Positions 46,376 to 58,935 of a stretch of 64,000 nt of DNA are shown one piece after another. The DNA lies in assembly GCA_946406115.1 (NCBI GenBank), contig OX291557.1, positions 2,326,501 to 2,390,500 of the forward strand, in the 5' to 3' direction. The translations under genes and the position numbers were made by a program. Numbering within the stretch: the stretch's first letter is position 1; each line of letters begins with the position of its first letter. The stretch comes from Apoda limacodes (lineage: Eukaryota; Arthropoda; Insecta; Lepidoptera; Limacodidae). Under the pieces are notes generated by a model. That model worked only from the letters and a program-made list of their open reading frames with translations, had not been told where the DNA came from and searched no databases.

Positions 46376-46734
46376 AGTGTTTTAGAAATAGATCATTTGT
46401 AGAAATCTGTGAAATTACTGACTCGACCGGTTTCCTATTCTTTTTAAAAAGATACTATATACACATACCAAGCAAACAACAGAAGGCTATTGGGGGACGG
46501 AGGCTCCGTAACAGAATCTAGTCTCTACACGTCTAATATCTACACGCAACAACTTAATAAATGTAAAAAAACTTATGAGTATGAATAAAAAACACTTAAA
46601 ATCGTTCTTAAAAATAAATAAGCACTATTTTAAAGTTATAAATAAAATTATATTTGTAAGTGGTAAAAATAGAAGTTGACGAAAGTTTCTACCAGAACCA
46701 TTAGAACAACGAAATGTGTTGGCTGAGCGGTTTG

Positions 46735-46865
46735 GAACTATCAATTGCGAAGTTCCCGCGACCGACGTGCGAGGGCGAAACCTCGGAGCTGGAGCTGGAG
46801 CTTCGACAGCGCCGGGGCGGGCGGGCCGGGGGCGGACACAAAGGGCGGCCGCGGGGCACCACAAC
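46735..46865. promoter_or_regulatory. GC-rich patch with GC boxes
   Basis: It contains ccggggcgggcgggccgg, gggggcgga and gggcggccgcgggg in otherwise AT-rich DNA. Open frames of 104-108 codons cross it on both strands, as GC-rich DNA lacks stops, so they are not evidence of coding. It is a possible CpG-island promoter. Confidence 0.25.
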
Positions 46866-47201
46866 ATTAGCCTTCTAATTGCATGTTTGTTCTTTCCTTT
46901 TGGTCCAATATTTGGCAAACAGCGACAAAAGCTTAGTACTAATATGTACATACATCTAAAGGATACTTTGAGTGTGATACGCGTATCAAATCAGTCACTA
47001 ACAATTACAATATCTTGCGGTGTTTGGTAGTGGTATTATCATTGTAGGTACAGATTACGGAACTAACCTGCATGATCGAATACACATATCAACGCATATC
47101 TCTGACATGCGTATTCCATATGATATGATATGAACACCCTAATTGCTTAAAAAAATTAGCTTGATCACGTAATATTTCCACAAAAATCTATTTTCTTCCA
47201 G

Positions 47202-47322
47202 CTTAAGAAAACTTGTTGCGGAAAAAATCTAATCATAACCACATACCCTTCGACAATCGTCGTTGCTCAGAGATCAGAATGCGGAAATCTTTAAACTAAG
47301 CAGTTTTTGTGTAGTAAATAAA
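47202..47322 (+). CDS. possible terminal exon of unknown gene
   Basis: The strong acceptor aatctattttcttccag is followed by 30 open codons (begins LKKTCCGKN, ends SECGNL), TAA at 47292-47294 and AATAAA at 47317-47322. Arrangement and length suit a last coding exon. The phase (0) does not join directly to the candidate at 44873. Confidence 0.18.
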
Positions 47323-47339
47323 CTTTAAAAAGTCATATT

Positions 47340-47436
47340 TAATACGGAACCGCTTTCAGGACTCGCACCTGCTAAGCCTGTAAAGCTATACATATATATC
47401 AAGAGCGCGATTCCGACTCCCACTTGACCGGGTTTT
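47340..47436 (+). repeat. SINE-like terminal-box fragment
   Basis: It runs from atacggaaccgctttcagg to cgactcccacttgaccgggt, a decayed version of the family's terminal box. Confidence 0.45.
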
Positions 47437-47439
47437 TTT

Positions 47440-48866
47440 ACTATGTGCAATGTTCTTAACAAAGTAGTAAAGATCTCTTTAGTCTAGTTCTCCATTATTT
47501 TGTCGTGAACCATTTATTCTTGAACAATTTATTCTTAAACAATCAAAAAGATTTTGGTAAATTTAAAAACAACATCCATTATATATGTCAAAAGCCGTTA
47601 ATGTTTTAAGATAATTAAAAAACCTCATTAATAATAAAAAACTTCAATTAGCATAAAACCCTTCGCATTCGCTAACATTGTTACCGTATCAGTTCCGTAA
47701 CGTAAAGTTTATAATTTATATGCTTACAAAGTGACTTGTATATTAAGGCTTATTGGGGCAAAAAGGTTATTTTATTACTTAAACTAATAAGCTTATGACT
47801 TGTAACGCGCAACTCATTTGTCGTCGGTTCACAGTCGAAGCGGGACTAATCAAATATTTACTAAAACTCAACCCACTGCTATTCGAAATGTTTCACAGTA
47901 ATGCGTTTAAAACTTTAATTATTAACCGGGCAAAAAGCCCTCAAACGTCACCATCTGATGGCAACCCCGTCGTTAATCAAGCAAGTCTAGGGTTCAAAGA
48001 ATTAAAAACATCCTTTTAAATTGTAACGGAACGAATTAGAATCTGCGGAACTTTGCTTATTATGTCATGTTACTCGTGTGGGATTCACGAGGTGGAAAAA
48101 GTGGAGGTTCAAATTATAGACCAGTGATTTGTCAAATTATACCTTTATTCGTCAGTCAATTCCCGCTGTTTTACCCGCATGGGATTTTAAACACGACGAC
48201 TCAAATCCGACGCAAACTTCATATATGTATATTAATTTTTATATTGTGCAACTCAAAATGCGTTTTTTATTATATATTATCCAATAAGGCGCCATTTACT
48301 TTAGTAGACGAAAACATTGATTTAAATATATCTATTTTTAACTGAATCTTTAAATGTAATATGAATACACATGCTTTTTGCGCTTATGGTAGATAGTGAC
48401 ATATGTTAAGAACGCTTTTCAAGTAGCGTAATATTTATCGGTTTGAATATTAAATGTAGGTACTTACTAAATGAAGTATGCATGAAAAAATTTGAAACTG
48501 TTTCACCTTAACCAAAATCGATTTCTCATATCCCTTATATCTTTTCCGGTTTCTAATATCCCTAGTCAAAATTATATAGCTATCAGTTATTGCCTTCTCC
48601 TTTCTCCGCGTTATAGTGGAGATAGTATAGTATTATATAATCTGTGGTGCAGATAAATAAAATTCCTTTTCTGTTTTCAGTTAAGTTATACCGCGGCTTA
48701 TAGTTTTAAATACATTTTATGTAAACTTTTAATCCCTTAATCCCTCAGTGTCGTAAAAACCTTATAACACTATAAATTGATTTTATTAAACTCAATATAA
48801 ATTTTAAGACCCTGACATGAGAACCATAGAACTTTCATATACTTTCCAACCACCGTTTGGGCTCCC
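47440..48866. other. unassigned DNA
   Basis: Plus frames at 47795-48019 and 48067-48345 show no domain. A very strong acceptor (ccttttctgttttcag, ending 48680) has only 6-19 open codons behind it. Confidence 0.3.
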
Positions 48867-48902
48867 TACCTACCTACCTACCTACCTCCCTACCTACCTA
48901 CA
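48867..48902 (+). repeat. (CTAC)n/(TACC)n microsatellite
   Basis: About nine tetranucleotide copies with one ctcc variant. Confidence 0.8.
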
Positions 48903-49016
48903 ATCTGTCTCTATCGTAAAATTCTGTGTTAGTGGATATCATCAACACCACATAAAATTTCCTTTAAAAGAAATTACCTACATGAGAATATGGACTTGAC
49001 AAATTTTAGTTTCGAA

Positions 49017-49407
49017 GGTGAAGTAGTTTTGAGATTTCCTGATTGGTCAATGAGCGGGTATAATCTCGCGTATAAAAATAGGTACTTATTACCATTACCT
49101 TTTTTAAAGCCTTTTTGAAATTTTATTCCAATTTAATTTGCCTTATTTTTTGTTAAGGATAATGCTATTTTTATATGACAGGAAAACCTCTCACCCTGGA
49201 TGTTATTGGCTAAACCCATGTAAAATTGTAATTTTTAAGAGTGTGTTAATGCATTGGTGAAGAAACAAGATGAGTTAATATAATAATTAGTACACAAGAA
49301 AGGCAAAAGTATATTTATGGTTTTAACTGCAAAAAAGAACCTACTTTTTATATGCGAAATAATACTCGCTCGTTGACCAATCTGGAAATCTCAGAACTAC
49401 TTAACCT
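49017..49407. mobile_element. foldback element with ~65-bp inverted ends
   Basis: The left end ggtgaagtagttttgagatt continues through gattggtcaatgagcg. It recurs inverted at the right (cgctcgttgaccaatctgg to aactacttaacc), with about 80% identity over 65-70 bp. The interior is AT-rich and non-coding. No clear target duplication was found, so the superfamily is open. Confidence 0.7.
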
Positions 49408-49409
49408 AT

Positions 49410-51258
49410 TATTGTATAAGCGGCCCGCCTGCTAGCACGCTGCTAGCACGCTGTCTATAATGAAGAGTTCTCATAACTTACTTAAGATAATTTAATGAAA
49501 CTATTTCAAACTCCTTCCGCTCTGATACTGTTCGTTATTACACTATCATAGTTTCTATAATGAGCACAAATTTGGTAACTAGTTGGGCCAAACTATTTTT
49601 GGATGTACCTAATATTTAACGAGTACATAAAGAACATAATATGTTCGTAAGCGTCTCAGGCAGTATTGTCTGAAATACATATAAAAATTAAACAAATCTA
49701 TTTTATTAGCGATATCAAAACTTTTAAAGACATTATTCTCATAAAGATGACAATCGCATACATGAGAACATCAAAGAAAATATTGGAAATATAAACTTTG
49801 TTCCATTCGTCGTCACAATATAGATCAGATTTTATAAGTAGGTAATAAGATTGTTTGAGTATCTATGTAAACAAAAAATAAAGTAGAGTAAAAAATAAAC
49901 AAAAAATGAAGTAGAATAAAATAAACAAGCCTAAACCACAGATTATATAATACTATACTAGTACAGATGTCTCATCCCATACAATGAAATGGGACCGCCG
50001 TAACTCGGGCTATTTTTCGGGCTATTTTGTTTAGCCGCAAGATGCCGTAATTGCTAATTCGACTACTAAGCGGATCGAAAATATTAGCTAACGACATCTA
50101 GCGTTTCTTGTTGAATACTTACTGTTAAAGTTGTAACTGGTTCTTTAAAGTCAATAGATGGCGGTCTAATACTTAGCTACATATCGAGCCATACGACAAA
50201 ACATCGCGTATCGCGATCCTACATATTTTTATCATAAAGTAGGAAGACGAGGAAGTTTATTGCAAAAAAGTCTCGAGTACTTGGATCTTGCCTTTTTCCG
50301 TGGAATGTAAATGTAGATGGAAGTAAATCTTACCTCTCAAGATTTGGAAAAAAAGGTCTTAAGAGGAAAGTTGCAATTCCATAAATTTGCCCCCCGCAAT
50401 AAGCTCTGAGATTTCAGTCAATTAAATATTATCTAGGTAATGTTAGTAGTTAGTATTAAATAAGATTATTTCAACTAGTTATTCAAATTTAAAATAATAA
50501 TGTTAAAAAAAATATGTCATGAAAATATATATACCTACTTATTATTTTACAGCATTTTTTATAACCAATCGGCAACGATCCGAAATGCAGATATCTATGC
50601 AATTAAAGAAAATTACTAGGTAGGTACCTAATAATTATGTAAAAGTAGGTAGGTACATAATAAAATTATAATCGAAAGTTAAAACGCTACAGTTAGGAGC
50701 AGTACATTTTTTTCGTTATATTTTTTTATAACCGGTACGGATTAGGGGGTCAAAGGTGTTTAAAAGTTTCTACCTAATTCCTTTGTTTGCGTCAGGTAAT
50801 TTACAGGAAATTTGGTATTAGGTTTAAGATTAAAAATATGTGATTATGGAAGCTTTTTCAAGTACGAAATAAGGGGGCCAAAAGGTGGGTTTAATTAGTT
50901 TTAAGTGTAGGTATGTGAAAATCGCAAATTAAATAAAAAAAAATATATATTATAACATTTTATAACAATTTTTTGGGCTGATTTATAATTTTAAATACTT
51001 AGTTTATTAATGAAAAAATTCTCACTAAACGCAGGGATGTAAAAAACCCAAAGGTTAAATTATTTTGTGATCAAATTATTTTTTAAAAATCCTATGTTTT
51101 TGTGTTAGTTGCTAGTATTTAGTGGGTGTTGAGATTAAAATTTTAAAATGAATTCGTATTATCATAAATATATGTAATAATACTTACAAAGGAGTCGTGA
51201 TAAGGAGACCGAAAGGTAGGTGAAGTTTTGGGTATCTAAAATTCCTGAGATATTATTT
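49410..51258. other. unassigned DNA
   Basis: taggtaggtacct-type short repeats occur at 50610-50660. The region 49980-50400 is less AT-rich but unrecognised. Confidence 0.35.
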
Positions 51259-51259
51259 A

Positions 51260-51440
51260 CTAGCTTTAGCCCGTGACTCCGTAAAATAACCGTCGAAATG
51301 CACATTTGGTTAGGGCACATGACTAAACCTACATATAGCTTCAAACAACCGGCGCTAGCGAGAGCACTGCTACAAGCACGGGTATGTGTGCGTGACCTGA
51401 CACTGACACGGCGCGCGTCAGTGAAAGAAGGAATCAAAAG
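51260..51440 (-). mobile_element. Helitron fragment, reverse
   Basis: CTAG at 51260-51263 preceded by A, then ctttagcccgtgactccgt, gives a Helitron 3' end on the minus strand. The body is atypical and the 5' limit uncertain. Confidence 0.35.
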
Positions 51441-52194
51441 GAAATTTCCTTTTTTAGATACCTAAAAGATCTTGACGGGTAAATACCTATATTTTTTTAT
51501 TCTAAGTTGGCTTAATAATAACTTTAGGAAGGTGAATCTTAAAAAACGTAGGTACGTAGGTAGGTACCTACGATAATAATGATACATATAAACATGCATA
51601 TATTAATGTATATGCATAATTATATTATTGGTACCTCCCTATTGAATACAAATTAAATCACCAAACAGATTTGTAATGAAATTAAGAAAAAATATTTAGG
51701 GGTAGCTCCATACATTAAACTGAGGTACGAAATCAATATCAGCTATCTATTGATTTAATTTACTAAATGTGTCAGTTGAAAACATTACCAGCTTAGGAAT
51801 GATTCTTGAAACGTTGTTCTAAGCTATCAGTCTGGTGGGTTATTTAGTTCTGTGGTTAGGGGGTCTAGTAAGCAACATTTACCTATGCTATGCATATGCA
51901 TTTCTATCCGACAGCCAAGTTAAGAATAACTGACTTAAAGTCGCAACCGCTAGTGGCTGGTGTACAACGAAAATTTCGCTCGAAAACCGCAAATGGATGT
52001 AGGACGTAGAAACAATAATTTTGAGCCGCAGTTCCTCAAAACATTAACATCATTGTACAATGATTTCCTTTAAATCAAGTGTAAGCAGTGCCAAATGATA
52101 ATTTCTCATGGTGGGCAAGAAAAACAGAAAATACTACGAGTATGAACAACTAATAATGTCAACCAACCCTGATACCTCAGCTAGGTTCTATGAT

Positions 52195-52345
52195 TAAATG
52201 TTCGATCGACCACAGACAATTTCTCCCAGTCGCAGTCCTAGTCGGCGCTCTTTGCCGAATAGTCGCTAACTTTTCGCCGACTACGAAAGTGGCCGGATGG
52301 TCAGCTTTACCGACTAGTCGAAACCTACTTTTAACTGACCTATTG
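52195..52345. repeat. cluster of CCGACTAGTCG-like palindromes
   Basis: The variants tagtcggcgctctttgccga, atagtcg, cgccgactacg and accgactagtcg recur within 150 bp, giving a self-complementary region. It resembles a repeat I recall from moths. Confidence 0.4.
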
Positions 52346-52859
52346 GCTTATTTTCTCGTACACTAATCGCTTCAAGTGTGCCTATAAAAATTTGAGTTCC
52401 CTCGATTTCTCCAGGATTCCATCATTAAATCCTGACCTGATGACCATGGCACCATCTGGGAAGTATACTCTTTCAAACAAACAACAATTTTCCGAATCGG
52501 TTAAGGCAACTTCGAGTAATCGGAAAACATACATAAAAAAAGATTTCGAGGAATAATTTTTGGATAAAACTTGTGGAATACGCCTTTTGATAAACGGTTT
52601 ACGTGAAAGGGATGAAGCATGACTCTATCTTTAGACTTTTCTCCATTTTTCTTTATGTTATTATTAACGATCACAGCTACACAGAAGATCTCAACGAAAC
52701 TTAACAGAAAATGTCGCGACAGCGCAACGCAACTGCTGGCGGACGACTGATTGGTTTTCTCTCTGGATCCAAACCAACCGCATGTAGTCATCGAAAAGTC
52801 AGTATGATACTGAAATAATTTTTTCCCAGAGGGAAAGATTCCGGATGCATGAAGTTCGA

Positions 52860-52968
52860 GTGTATCTCGGTCTAAAAGATACAGCCTTTTAGTGGTCGGT
52901 CAGACAGACAGCGTAGACTTAATAATAGGGCTCCGTTGGCATCCTTAGGGTACGGAACCCTAAAAAAT
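52860..52968 (-). repeat. SINE-like repeat fragment, reverse
   Basis: The blocks ctaaaagatacagcc, gtcagacagacagcg, taatagggctccg and gggtacggaaccctaaaaaa fit the reverse complement of the 45628 family. Confidence 0.55.
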
Positions 52969-52969
52969 T

Positions 52970-54285
52970 AACAAACTTACATACACTTCACAATATCAAT
53001 TATAATATTATATTAGGATGTAGGATGCTAAGCATTAGGTTTTACCTGTTCTAAGATACACAAAAATAGATAAATAGTAGGTAATTCTCTAATTCCTTTT
53101 CAGAACATGAATAATTTAAAATGTAAAGCGCTACAAGCACAATGAGGCTGTATAGACGCTCTCAGTAAAAATTAAAAAGCACTTTGAATTCGGTAACTTA
53201 GGCTTGTAAAAATAAAAAAAAACCTACGACAACCTAATTACAACACAAATGTATGCAAATTAGAACAAAACACAATTCCAGTAAAATCGGGAAAAGACAA
53301 AGAAGTGACTGTAAAGTAATTCTCAGCATTATTCATGCGCTACCTTGAGTCCACAAAAAGAATTGCTTTTTAAAAACTTGTGCCGTCCTTACCGTTTACC
53401 GTTTACCGTTTACCGCACGGAAGTTTAACAACACGAATCCCCGCAGGCCCGACTCAATTCAAATCTTGTTTTGTTTTTAGACTTTTGCATTTACCGTCTG
53501 CTTAAATTTTTAATCTAAGAACATTTTTCATTTCCTGAACAACGAAGCACTTACGAAGATTTCAATTGAACAATTTTACCCAGACGATTCTGTTTCATTT
53601 GTTGTGTTCTTATTTTAATACTTACCTGTAAGGTTTCAGGTTACAATAAATTTCAGGGAAGTTCATTTAGACAATGTTCAAAGGCTCATTGTTACCTGTA
53701 ACAAAATAAATACGTTGTTACTGAAAAATATAAGGTTACCCATTGATATTATCCTATTCATTAGAGAATCATTGGAAAATTTTCACATCATAATGAGTTT
53801 TTTTTTGTACGAGTTTATTTTTTTAAAGTTACCCTTACCTTAAGGTAACATTTCGACGTCGAAGGACTGCAACTTTTTTATGAAAGGAATCTGAGACGGC
53901 CCATAGACATAAATAAATGAACAGCGCATTTACTAACCAGCTGTGAAACAAAGGTCACAAAAGTATGACAGAAATTAAGCAAACGCGTGGTGTCTTGTCT
54001 ATAAGAATGGACACCACAGGTTAACTTTATCTCATTCTACAGTTTGCCCAATTTCGTAAGCTTATCGCGCAGTTCATAGGTCTATGAAAATCGAATTCTA
54101 TGACTCGGCCTAAAAGAGAAAAAAAGAGAAAACAACCCGATGGATACATGAACGGTAAAGGATGAGAGAAGGAATCATATTGATTTGCCTAAGTTAACTT
54201 AAGTGACACTATAGCTATTTAGCACATTGTATGACATAAACCTTTTCATATTTGCTATTTCACAAATTTTTTTAGTTATTTTTAT
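52970..54285. other. unassigned DNA
   Basis: It contains a (TTTACCG)n run of about 3 units at 53397-53418. Nothing else is supported. Confidence 0.35.
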
Positions 54286-54289
54286 TTAC

Positions 54290-54558
54290 CTGCGGCTCCA
54301 CCCGCTCTAGATTGGGTTAGCGGTGTAGGACTTCAACGGCAACTTCTCAATTATAGAAATGAAAACTGACTCACACTTGACATTTTCAAGTAGCCTATGT
54401 CCTTCCCCTGGACAAATTTCACCGCGGTTCCACCCGCCCTATATTCAAGCACAAACATTCTTCATACCAAAGTTCATCTTGATCGGTACAGCGGTTAAAG
54501 CATGAAAAGGTAACAGACAGACAGACAGAGTTACCTTCGCATGTATAATATTAGTATA
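54290..54558 (-). mobile_element. Helitron, reverse, 3' end lost
   Basis: The minus strand starts tatactaatattatacatg, cgaaggtaactctgtctg. It contains gatcaagatgaactttgg and ends in gagccgcaggtaa where CTAG is expected. Same family as 24573-24817. Confidence 0.6.
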
Positions 54559-54559
54559 G

Positions 54560-55315
54560 TTTTATTAAATACTTTTTGTACACAGTTAAGTAATAAATCT
54601 ATACTAATAACTATAACACTATTTTGTAAAAAGGCGCTTAATTATCACATTATGCGATTTCTTACAGTGAACCTTGGGTGTGTTAAGTAAAGGTAACTAA
54701 ACACAAACCAGAAGTGTCTTATATATAATAGTCAAATTTGAAAAATAAACATAATATATACATCATATTATAAACCTGGATAAAATACTTATATTTTAAA
54801 TAAATAATAATGAAATATTTAAACATACATAAAGGTACAGGTATGGATAATTATATTTTATACACATATATATAGATAATTTATTAGTAAAAAGTAATAG
54901 ACACAAATTTTTGGTTGGAAAACGATTTGTTGACGTACACACACAACTATAATAGCGCACACACTACCATAAACAGTGAATATATAAAGGCAATTTGACA
55001 GATTAGCACGAAAACCCCACCTATGGACTGGGTTTCATTTTTCTGTGGCAAAAATAACAAAAATATCGTAAAGGAACGTTTGACATATTATTGTTACAGA
55101 TGATTGGTACTAAATTTTTGATATTTTTGTCACCAATGCTAAAAGAACGAATGACAGGTGGCAAAAGTAACGAAAATAATGATTCTTCATCCAAAAACGA
55201 ACACGCCCTAAATTATCATTCAATACCAATTTTGCTACACAGGAACTAGGTAACTTTTGTTTCCCACAAAGTTCATTATTGGTCAAGGTCAAACGCTTAT
55301 TTTTCCCATCACGTG
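54560..55315. other. unassigned AT-rich DNA
   Basis: Related wording aaaataacaaaaatatcg and aaaagtaacgaaaataatg occurs twice (55045, 55162). No gene is supported. Confidence 0.3.
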
Positions 55316-55319
55316 CGTT

Positions 55320-55435
55320 GTCATTAAGTGCGAGCGGGACGGGCTAAGCGAGAGAGAGGGAGCGAGGCGGGCGCGCGGTAGGCACGGGCTGGCACGAGGC
55401 GTTCGCGCAGCGTCACCTCGTCTGAGCCGGATTTT
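55320..55435. promoter_or_regulatory. GC/CpG-rich patch
   Basis: The segments gtgcgagcgggacggg and gcgaggcgggcgcgcgg stand alone in AT-rich DNA. The Arg-rich frame crossing it has no recognised domain. Promoter or GC-rich repeat cannot be separated. Confidence 0.2.
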
Positions 55436-55675
55436 AATAAGTATTCATATTTTGTTGACATTTTTATGTAAATGCATCGATACTATTAAATCGAGACCCA
55501 TGCATGCATTAGGTATGTTGTAAACGAAATATCTTTTTACTTTATTTTACTTTTCCTATTGGTTTAAGCAAAAACAGTGACCGGGCATTGAAATTTTGCT
55601 TAAAATATAAAAAAAGTACCTACCTACATATGTATACCTACATACTTCTAAATTTTAAAAATATATTATACCAAA

Positions 55676-55885
55676 CTAGCTTTTGCCCGCATTAGGGTAT
55701 CGGTGTAGAATTTCATCGGCAACTCCTCAATTATAGAAAAAACCGATTAAACTTGACTTTTTCATGTAGTCTATCCCTTTCCCAGGTTTCAAATTATCTC
55801 CATGATAAAATCATCTAAATCGGCGGTTTAAGCGTGCAGAAGAGACAGACAGACAGTTCCGTATTTTATAATATTATTATGGATT
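55676..55885 (-). mobile_element. non-autonomous Helitron, reverse
   Basis: CTAG (55676-55679) preceded by A, then cttttgcccgcattagggt and gaatttcatcggcaactcc. The far end ataatattattatgg is the reversed 5' start. Same family as 24573 and 54290. Confidence 0.65.
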
Positions 55886-56035
55886 ATCCACTAATATATG
55901 TAGGTAGTTAGTAAAGTAACTTGACTACTCAATTTTAAGTAGAAATGTGTAACGTATAATAAAAGCGTTTATATTACGTATTATATTATCTATATTTATT
56001 TTAATATTATAGTAGAGAGTAGTTTTTAAAGTTTT

Positions 56036-56140
56036 TATATGTGGAGGGTAATCTCCGGAACCACTAAAACTATTAGAAAAATACTTTCACTATTTGAAAG
56101 TTAGGTACATATTATTCCAGATGGACATTTATTAAGTTAT
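56036..56140 (+). mobile_element. Helitron-type fragment
   Basis: The blocks tatgtggagggtaatctccg and gaaccactaaaact are shared in diverged form with 58815-58935. Confidence 0.4.
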
Positions 56141-56144
56141 ATAT

Positions 56145-57075
56145 TATGAACTAACTGATGAACTACCATAGTCGATATAAGCAGAGGACCCTTATAAACA
56201 TTATATATAGTCTATCTCCATATTAAATAGGTTCTGGAGAAAACCCTCTACAAATAATCTATACACAAAATACATTATCTCTTTATATTATATATTATAT
56301 ATTTAGTATAGAATAAATAACCTAATAGAATAGCTTATGATAGAAATAAGAGATTAAAGTAAACGCAAAATGATACGTAAGTAGTAGGTGTGTACATCAA
56401 CATAACAGATTTGTAACAATTGAATTACAGTTACAACACTTAAATTACAACAGTTAGGTACAGTATACAATGACCAATAAAACACTTACATAAGTAAATA
56501 TTTTTAATATACTAAATCTAAGAAAGTAAACACCTAAATTATGTACAACAACAAATTATTAAATTCAGAATAAGTTACAGTACGATTGAGTGACAAATAT
56601 CCAAATCAGCGAATATACGAGTAATATAATAATATTATAAATAAAAGTGTTACCAGGGCAACCTTACGAAGGCACTCATATTTTCTTTTATTTTTGCAAA
56701 CAAAGTTACCTTTGCGAACAAAATCCGCTTTGCTGCACTGCTAAAGACTGCATCAAAAATAAAGCGAGCTTTTATAAATTTACTTTGCCTTTTGACTCTG
56801 TCAGGTCGCTTTTGTATGCAATTTAAGTACGAAGCGAGTTTAAAAAAAAAGGAAAAAGGGCATGCACAAAATTTTAGCAATTATGTCGCTCTATTTCTTT
56901 CTCTACATACAGCAGCCTGGCTTTGTCACTGAAATTGCTTTACCAGAATTTTTGCACATTATTGATTATTTCGACGTTAGCTATCCTGATTCCTGACCTC
57001 ACAGTGGTGCAACTTACTAAATCAACCAATTTTAAAAGTAATGCATCCGGTTCAGGTTCCCGTAATTATGATCAC
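56145..57075. other. unassigned DNA
   Basis: A 76-codon minus frame at 56650-56880 is Lys/Phe-rich with no recognised domain. Confidence 0.3.
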
Positions 57076-57078
57076 ATT

Positions 57079-57345
57079 TCCGAATATTGATTAAAGCTCA
57101 AACGCGTCCCGCGTCGCTTTCGCCGGAATACTCATGTTATGTGTCTCCTGTATAAAGTGCTGTTCAATCCATCTGCGTCATTATATTTAAGAGAGCATTT
57201 TCAATTCTTAGACTCCTCCTCAGCTCTTTTTCTTTCCACGTTGAAAATTCCCTCGCATTGTTTGCAATTTTACAAACAATCGGTGACAATTCACGCGATC
57301 ATATTTTGGAAACGTGCACAATATTTACCTTTAGTTAAAAACTAA
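57079..57345 (+). pseudogene. Jockey/R1-like LINE C-terminal remnant
   Basis: The plus frame reads LLYKVLFNPSASLYLREHFQ and later FYKQSVTIHAIIFWKRA. This matches the C-terminal pattern of insect LINE polyproteins (short YK/LF helix, then a VHAxxLWNSLP-type motif). The LWNSLP core is decayed. It is distinct from the 29.5-kb family. Confidence 0.45.
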
Positions 57346-57349
57346 CTTA

Positions 57350-58810
57350 ACCTACTCTTACCGAGGGCCATTTGGCCCGTAGTCCGCACACAGGCCCAGC
57401 GCGGACTGTGCAGTTCACGTAAGACTTTTTTTGACGATAAAAATCATCATGATCTATATTACTCGATTCCTTAACGTTCTTTAGCATGAATACAAAAATT
57501 GTGGATGTAAAGCAGCAATGAATATAATAAAAATTTTGGAACCAGATCGACGATTTTATCGACGTGGATAAAAGCGGCCTTTCCTAGCTCAATACAGTCA
57601 ACATGATTATCTTATATAAGAAAAATAAATATTCAGTTCTAATATGATAATAGCCTACATTGTAAAACTCAATACTTTATTGCTTTTCTTAATGAGTACA
57701 TACAAAATATGGTAATAATATAAAAGTCAGATCATACATTAATAGCTCTAATAGGCGCTGCATTTGCTTTGCTGCTTTACAAAGGCGGTTTTTACTTTCA
57801 TGCTAAAAAACGTTAAAGAAACAACAGTATAGGAAATAGCACTTCATGACTATGCATTGCATAAATTTTTTTACTATCTGTGTCCCTCTTGTGTGTGTTA
57901 TATTTGTGTTTTTTGTCAATATAATAAGAATAGCGATCAGAAAAAAAACAGACGAATTCGAACCTTTTTGTGAAGTTAGTTAATAAATATAACTAGTATT
58001 CGAGGTCTTAACGATGCTGATTTTTTACACACAAATTTAATAAAAACAATAACACGCTTGAATGAACATTCTAGAATTTTCATTACGTGCTTGAAGTGTG
58101 ATTGGTTTAGGTTTAGGTTTAGGTTAGGTACCAATTATCTTCGACTAACAATGGACACTATCTGAGAGCCTTGAGACAGACAGAATTATGTGGGTAGTAA
58201 TGAAATATTATTTCAAGCGAACTACACACACAATGCGGTATTGTTCGGCCGCTGCCTAGATTAAGAACTCGCTCCAGACATTATTAAAGGGGGTGTTTCT
58301 CCGATAATGGGTATTTTGTATTTGTGATTACGGGTCCCGTGCAGGTGGAGTGTCGGTGACGTCTCTATTAAGTGCCAAGCGCCCCTTTAAGCGGTTCGTT
58401 GCCTGAACATTATCCCGAGACGATTGCTATTGTCGGCAACCCTTGGGTGCGATCTTGAACATATAACTGCAGTAAATTAATTTGGAAATATGTTTTAATA
58501 CAGAGTGGAATGTTAATTGGAAAATATTTATAAAGTCATTAATTTCGACGCTTTGGATAGTCATCCTTGATATCAAGTCAAATTTATCGTATTAAAAGTG
58601 TTTTTTTTTCAAGCTCTGGTCATTGTTGCTATCTTTTACTGCCCCATAGAAAAAAACTGCTTTCTTGCAGTCAGCGCTTTACCCTTATTGCAATTTTCGC
58701 TAAATTTAAGCATTACAAAAGATAATTTGTAAATCGTAGGCACATGTATTTCATATACTTATTTACGATACAACACTAATATATAAAACCAGATAGCGGA
58801 TTTATATATG
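57350..58810. other. unassigned DNA
   Basis: A less AT-rich, unrepeated-looking stretch lies at 58250-58450. A short (TTTAGG)3TTAGG run is at 58106-58127. Confidence 0.35.
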
Positions 58811-58814
58811 TTTG

Positions 58815-58935
58815 TTTAAATGTGGAGTGTAATCGTCGGAACCCCAGCGTCTATTTGAAAAATGCCTATGTGAAAACACAATTTCCAGGTTGCCATAGCT
58901 AGTATTATTTTGATATTATAATAACGACAATATGG
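58815..58935 (+). mobile_element. Helitron-type fragment
   Basis: The blocks aatgtggagtgtaatcgtcg and gaacccc relate it to 56036-56140. Confidence 0.35.

Noticed and set aside
46625..47030. 104-108-codon frames on both strands over the GC-rich patch
   Set aside because: GC-rich DNA lacks stop codons on both strands; low-complexity Ala/Arg/Gly content and no domain.
58106..58127. Interstitial telomere (TTTAGG/TTAGG)
   Set aside because: Only three TTTAGG and one TTAGG; too short to distinguish from chance in AT-rich DNA.
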